A stretch of 56,836 nt of DNA, taken from contig JAPLQF010000015.1 in the NCBI GenBank assembly GCA_026399875.1, forward strand, positions 1 through 56,836, given 5' to 3'. Within the stretch, counting starts at the first letter, position 1; the number at the start of each line of letters is the position of its first letter. The stretch comes from Burkholderiales bacterium. GTDB lineage: Bacteria; Pseudomonadota; Gammaproteobacteria; Burkholderiales; Burkholderiaceae_E. Shown one piece after another: positions 52,609 to 56,836 of this stretch. The notes beneath the pieces are model-generated. The model saw only the letters and a list, made by a program, of their open reading frames with translations. It did no database searches and had not been told where the DNA came from. The translations under genes and the position numbers were made by a program.

Positions 52609-54333
52609 ATGAACACTCACCAGACCGTGATCCGCGGCGGCACCGTCATCGACGGCAGCGGCGCGCCGCGTCAGCAGGCCGACCTTGCCATCAACGACGG
52701 ACGCATCACCGAAGTCGGCGTGGTCAAAGGCAAAGGCCATCGCGAGATCGATGCACGGGGCTGTCTGGTGACTCCCGGCTTCGTCGACATCCATACCCAC
52801 TACGACGGCCAGGCCGCCTGGGACCCGCATCTGGCGCCCTCGAGCTGGCATGGCGTCACCACCGCGGTGATGGGCAACTGCGGCGTCGGTTTCGCGCCGG
52901 TGCGTTCAAGCGATCACGATCGCCTGATCGAACTGATGGAAGGCGTCGAGGACATTCCCGGCACCGCGCTGCACGAAGGACTGCCCTGGAAGTGGGAGAC
53001 CTTCCCCGAATACCTCGATTTTCTCGAGACCCTGCCGCGCGACATCGACCTCGGCGCCCAGCTGCCGCATTCGGCGGTGCGTGTGAATGTGATGGGCTCG
53101 CGCGGTGTGGCGCGAGCGCCTGCCACCCCGGAAGACATCGAGCAGATGGCGGCCATCGCCCGTGAGGCCATCGAGGCCGGCGCGCTCGGCTTTACCACCT
53201 CGCGCACCATCAACCACCGCAGCATCAGCGGCGAGGCAATCCCCACCTTGCGGGCCGGCGCCGACGAACTTCTGGGCATCGCACGCGCGATTGGCAAGAC
53301 CGGCCGCGGCGTGGTGCAGTTCGTGAGCGACCGGCTGCATCATGAAGACGAACTCGACCTGATCGAGCGGATCGCGGCCGAATCGGGCCGACCGCTGTCT
53401 TTGTCGGTCGCACAGCACCATGCCAAGCCCGAGCAGTGGCGAACGATCCTCGACCGGCTGGCCAAAGGCAGCGAGCGCGGCCTGACCCTGCGTGCCCAGG
53501 TGGCCGCGCGGGCGGTCGGGATCATGACCGGCCTCGATCTCACCCTCAACCCTTTCATGTACAGCCCGGCCTACAAGGCGATTGCCGACCTGCCGCTGGC
53601 GCAGCGCGTGGTCCGCACGCGCGACCCGTCGGTGCGTCGCGCGATCATCGAACAGATGAATATCGATCCCGAGGGCGTGCTGGGCAGCAACACCATCGAA
53701 TCCTTCGGCCAGATGTTCCGGCTCGGCGACATTCCCAACTACGAGCCGAATCCTGCCGACTCGGTCGCCGCGACCGCGCAGCGCCAGAATCGTGCACCGG
53801 CTGAGGTGGCCTACGACTGGCTGCTCGACAATGAAGGGCGGGCGCTGCTCTATACGCCTTTTCTCAACTGGCACGGCGGCAACCTCGATGTGGTGCGCGA
53901 GATGCTGATGCACCCTGCCGCCATCCCGGGCCTGTCCGACGGCGGCGCACATGTCGGCACGATCTGCGATGTGAGCTTTCCGACTACCCTGCTGCAGTGG
54001 TGGGGCCGCGACCGTCCCTACGGGCGCATCCCGCTCGAGCGCCTGGTCTCGCTGCAAAGCCGCAGCACCGCGATGGCGGTGGGTCTGGCCGATCGCGGCC
54101 TGCTTGCGCCGGGTTACAAGGCCGATCTCAACATCATCGACTTCGACGCCCTGCGCCTGCATGCACCCGAAGTGGTTCACGACCTGCCGGCCGGCGGACG
54201 ACGCCTGCTGCAGCGGGCTGACGGCTATCGCCATACCCTGGTCAACGGTATCGAGATCATGTGCAACGGCCAGGCGACCGGCGAGTTGCCGGGCAAGCTG
54301 CTGCGCGGCGCGAAGCAGCCGGCGATCGCCTGA
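52609..54333 (+). CDS. D-aminoacylase-like amidohydrolase
   Basis: The 574-residue enzyme belongs to the amidohydrolase-3 / N-acyl-D-amino-acid deacylase group: a metal-binding DIHTHYDGQAAWDP near residue 63, GNCGVGFAPVR, the SDGGAHVGTICD segment near 446 and the LLAPGYKADLNIIDFD end. It is divergent from atzF across a 295-bp gap and follows GGAGACC. It may open a cyclic ureide or release an amide that feeds the cluster, but the natural substrate cannot be read from sequence. Confidence 0.87.
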   Translation: MNTHQTVIRGGTVIDGSGAPRQQADLAINDGRITEVGVVKGKGHREIDARGCLVTPGFVDIHTHYDGQAAWDPHLAPSSWHGVTTAVMGNCGVGFAPVRSSDHDRLIELMEGVEDIPGTALHEGLPWKWETFPEYLDFLETLPRDIDLGAQLPHSAVRVNVMGSRGVARAPATPEDIEQMAAIAREAIEAGALGFTTSRTINHRSISGEAIPTLRAGADELLGIARAIGKTGRGVVQFVSDRLHHEDELDLIERIAAESGRPLSLSVAQHHAKPEQWRTILDRLAKGSERGLTLRAQVAARAVGIMTGLDLTLNPFMYSPAYKAIADLPLAQRVVRTRDPSVRRAIIEQMNIDPEGVLGSNTIESFGQMFRLGDIPNYEPNPADSVAATAQRQNRAPAEVAYDWLLDNEGRALLYTPFLNWHGGNLDVVREMLMHPAAIPGLSDGGAHVGTICDVSFPTTLLQWWGRDRPYGRIPLERLVSLQSRSTAMAVGLADRGLLAPGYKADLNIIDFDALRLHAPEVVHDLPAGGRRLLQRADGYRHTLVNGIEIMCNGQATGELPGKLLRGAKQPAIA

Positions 54334-54380
54334 GCGATCAGGTCAGCTCAGCGCGGTGCAGGATCTGCGCCGCGCAGGGC

Positions 54381-55286
54381 TTAGCGCACGCACCGGAATC
54401 CGATATGCCCGGCCGAGCTGTCGGGCGAGGCGCCGTTGCGCGCCGCCACCCGATAGCGAAAGCAGTAGGACGGATGGCAGAGATAACTGCCGCCCCGCAA
54501 GGCCCGCACCACGCCGAACTCCGGGCGCCCGGGCTCGACGCGCGGGTCGGTTCGCGGCACCTCGGCGCTGGCCCGGCGCAGTACCATCGGATCAAAGGCA
54601 TCGGCACACCACTGCCAGCAGTTGCCGACCATGTTGTGCAGCCCGAAACCGTTGGGTGCAAAGGCATCAACCGGCGCCAGACCGTAGAAGCCATCGACAC
54701 AATCGTTACGGTCCGGGAAACTGCCCTGCCAGACATTGCAGCGGTGCTCGCCACCCGGCGTCTCGGCATCGCCCCACGGAAATCGCGCGCCCTCCAGTCC
54801 GCCACGCGCTGCCCGCTCCCACTGTGCCTCGGTCGGAAGACGTTTGCCCGCCCAGGCGGCAAACGCGGCGGCATCGGTCCAGCTCACATGCACCACCGGC
54901 AGCGCGTCACGCGAATCGAGCGTCGAGTGCGGCCCCTCGGGATGGCGCCAGTCGGCGCCCGGCACCTCACGCCACCAGGGGGCAGCAGCCACGCCACGGG
55001 TCGGCTCGAAGTCGTCGGGCAACAGACCGGCAAAGACCATCGAGGCTCCGGCGCGCTCGGCATCGGTCACATGACCGGTCGCTGCCACGAAGCGAGCAAA
55101 ACGCGCATTGCTGACCGCACAGCGATCGATCTCGAAGGCGCTCAGCACCACCGGCCTTGACGGCCCCTCGCCATCGCGCGGATAGCCCTCGCGCCGGTCG
55201 CTGCCCATGCGAAATTCGCCGGCTGCAATCGGCACCATGTCATCGCTGTCATGCAGCTGCGGATGCTCGATCGCTGAACCGGTCAT
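54381..55286 (-). CDS. formylglycine-generating enzyme family protein
   Basis: The 301-residue FGE-sulfatase domain protein installs formylglycine in the sulfatase active site. Motifs are FRMGS, HVSWTDAAAFAAWAGKRLPTEAQWE, FPWGD, GNCWQWCAD, and RGGSYLCHPSYCFRYRVAAR with the two copper-binding cysteines of active enzymes. Its start overlaps the stop of the sulfatase gene (ATGA), so the maturase is made together with its likely substrate. It is convergent with the amidohydrolase gene. Confidence 0.9.
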   Translation of the reverse strand: MTGSAIEHPQLHDSDDMVPIAAGEFRMGSDRREGYPRDGEGPSRPVVLSAFEIDRCAVSNARFARFVAATGHVTDAERAGASMVFAGLLPDDFEPTRGVAAAPWWREVPGADWRHPEGPHSTLDSRDALPVVHVSWTDAAAFAAWAGKRLPTEAQWERAARGGLEGARFPWGDAETPGGEHRCNVWQGSFPDRNDCVDGFYGLAPVDAFAPNGFGLHNMVGNCWQWCADAFDPMVLRRASAEVPRTDPRVEPGRPEFGVVRALRGGSYLCHPSYCFRYRVAARNGASPDSSAGHIGFRCVR

Positions 55287-56836
55287 TGCCGCCCGAGAGT
55301 GGTGCTCGCATGCAGCGTATCGCCCTGGCGCTCGCTGCGGTCGATCTTCTCGGGCAACTCGAACACCAGCCGATCAAAGCCACCCTCAAAGGCAAAGGGT
55401 GGCGCGTAGTCGGGGCTGACCGCCGACCCGGGATTGCGGCCGATATTCAGACCACTCGACGAAATCATTTTCATGACTCGCGAGATGTCGATGCTGCCGC
55501 AGTCCTGGCCACCAATGCGCAGCGTCGCGCGTGCCGCCCGATCGAGTCGCTCGAAGGCCACTGCAACCTCCGACTTGCCAAGCGGCACCGCAATGCTCGA
55601 TTCGACACGACTGTGCCGACCAAAGCAGTTGTAGTCAAAAACCAGCCGATCACCGAGCACATACAGCGCCAGGCCACTGGTCTGCTTGCCATAGGCCAGC
55701 AGACAGCCCTGCGTGGTCGCGGTGGCCCGATCGATCGACGCGGTGATCGTGAAACTGCGATTGCCAAGCGGCGGGGCGATATCGGAGTTGAGGTAGCTCA
55801 CCGGCGGATGGAACACGAAGCGGCGCCGATTGCGGGGATTGAAGATCCGCGGTGTCGGACGCCACAGTTCGGGGCCGCGGTCATCAAGAGGCAGCACACC
55901 GTTGCGACCGGCTTCGGCCCACCACAACTCGATCATCTCGCGCAGCTTTTCGGGCTTCTCAAGGGCCAGGTCCTTGCTCTCGGAGAAGTCGGTCTCCAGG
56001 TGATAAAGCTCCCACGGGTCGCTGTCGTAGGACGTGCCGCTCTTGTGATAGGCCACCGCCTTCCAGCCGCCCGCCCAGATGCCGCGGTGGCCGAACATCT
56101 CGAAATACTGGACCGGCTTGCGGGTCGGCTCGTTGCGCGCCTCGGCAGCAAAACTGTAGGCCAGGCTGGTGCCGTGAATCGGCTGCTGCGCCACACCGTT
56201 GACCGAGTCGGGCGGCGTCACACCGATGATCTCGAGCAGGGTCGGTGTGATGTCGGTGACATGATGGAACTGGGTCCGCACGCCGCCGCGATCGGCAATG
56301 CCGGCCGGCCAATGCACCACCAGCGGATCGCGCACACCACCGCCATGGGTGTTCTGCTTGTAGCGCTTGCCCGGCGTGTTGCCGGCCTGCGCCCAGCCCC
56401 AGGGGTAGTTGCTGTGCGAATTCGGGCCGCCGATGTCGTCGAGGCGGGCCATCGACTCCTCGATGGTGGCCGGAATGCCGTTGTAGTAGCGCATCGAGTC
56501 GATCACGCCCATCGGGCCACCTTCCTGGCTGGCGCCGTTATCCGACATCACCAGGAACACCGTGTTGTCGAGCTCGCCGATGGCCTGCAGGAACGACGCC
56601 ACCCGACCGATGTGATGATCGGTGTGATCGAGAAATCCGGCGAAGGCCTCCTGCAGACGCAGCGCCAGCGTCTGCTCGGGCGCACTCAGTTCCGCCCAGG
56701 GCTTGACGCCGGGATTTCGCGGCGCGAGTTCGGTATCAGCCGGCACGATGCCCATGGCCTTCTGGCGCGCAAACCACTGCTCGCGGATCGCGTCCCAGCC
56801 GGCATCGAAGCGGCCGCGGTACTTGGCGATGTACTC
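55283..56836 (-). CDS. arylsulfatase, C-terminal part
   Basis: The reading frame runs off the right edge; 517 residues are present. It begins EYIAKYRGRFDAGWDAIREQWFARQKAMG, as in the middle of PAS-type arylsulfatases, and continues with VFLVMSDNGASQEGGPMG and KYKQNTHGGGVRDPLVVHWP-like blocks (here RYKQNTHGGGVRD, with His and Lys of the metal/sulfate site). A C-terminal beta-rich domain follows from about residue 320. The active-site Cys/Ser motif (C-x-P-x-R) lies outside the window. It is coupled to the FGE gene. Confidence 0.9.
   Translation of the reverse strand, partial: EYIAKYRGRFDAGWDAIREQWFARQKAMGIVPADTELAPRNPGVKPWAELSAPEQTLALRLQEAFAGFLDHTDHHIGRVASFLQAIGELDNTVFLVMSDNGASQEGGPMGVIDSMRYYNGIPATIEESMARLDDIGGPNSHSNYPWGWAQAGNTPGKRYKQNTHGGGVRDPLVVHWPAGIADRGGVRTQFHHVTDITPTLLEIIGVTPPDSVNGVAQQPIHGTSLAYSFAAEARNEPTRKPVQYFEMFGHRGIWAGGWKAVAYHKSGTSYDSDPWELYHLETDFSESKDLALEKPEKLREMIELWWAEAGRNGVLPLDDRGPELWRPTPRIFNPRNRRRFVFHPPVSYLNSDIAPPLGNRSFTITASIDRATATTQGCLLAYGKQTSGLALYVLGDRLVFDYNCFGRHSRVESSIAVPLGKSEVAVAFERLDRAARATLRIGGQDCGSIDISRVMKMISSSGLNIGRNPGSAVSPDYAPPFAFEGGFDRLVFELPEKIDRSERQGDTLHASTTLGRQ

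Noticed and set aside
54351..54375. GCGCGG/CCGCGC inverted repeat between convergent genes as a terminator
   Set aside because: No T-run follows on either strand and the stem is only six pairs in GC-rich DNA.

Overview
The window is GC-rich proteobacterial DNA. The gene families (CaiB/BaiF CoA-transferase, BMP-type uptake, AtzEFGH-type amidases, P4-like integrase with AlpA) fit a betaproteobacterium, probably Burkholderiales. That placement is an inference; there is no rRNA or other marker gene here.

1-17.2 kb is accessory DNA. The 3' end of a P4-type tyrosine integrase is followed by a consensus sigma-70 promoter and one tightly coupled operon (487-10124). It encodes a half-size HsdS, HsdM, a RhuM-family protein, a full HsdS, a DUF2188 protein, a DUF4917 protein carrying SIR2-like motifs, HsdR and a YgjP-like metallopeptidase: a type I restriction-modification system with extra, probably defensive, genes. 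Behind it lie remnants of a second type I system, then an intact IS5-family element (10690-12359) with inverted ends and a 6-bp target duplication. A gene-free stretch rich in small repeats leads into an AlpA regulator and a Toprim/DUF3987 replication protein. A ParD gene with a broken ParE partner follows, set between two 24-bp direct repeats, then a 28-bp perfect hairpin and a damaged BrnTA pair.

17.2-25 kb is a mosaic: VapBC, a decayed MFS gene, an atypical short-chain dehydrogenase divergent from a TetR regulator, an MFS transporter, an enoyl-CoA hydratase scrap, a CaiB/BaiF CoA-transferase, a glutathione transferase and a second, intact BrnTA pair. The two BrnTA copies flank this segment.

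25-33.2 kb looks chromosomal: a DUF4345 membrane protein, an XRE-2TM regulator preceded by a helically phased 11-bp repeat array, a MetE-like methyltransferase, a hybrid sensor kinase, an ABC-F ATPase, a HAD hydrolase and an acyl-CoA synthetase.

33.2-52.3 kb is a long minus-strand array for taking up and degrading urea-like nitrogen compounds. From its 5' end it encodes allophanate hydrolase (AtzF), a Dpp-type binding protein, AtzG, AtzE, AtzH, Dpp-type permeases and ATPases, a frameshifted GntR regulator, a BMP-type binding protein and permeases, a formamidase, biuret hydrolase (BiuH), the BMP-type ATPase, a BiuH-like paralogue and an acyl-CoA synthetase. Biuret would go through BiuH to allophanate, and 1-carboxybiuret through AtzEG and AtzH to the same compound; AtzF then releases ammonia and CO2. 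No cyanuric acid hydrolase (AtzD) is present.

52.6-56.8 kb holds a divergent D-aminoacylase-like amidohydrolase, then a formylglycine-generating enzyme coupled to an arylsulfatase that runs off the window.
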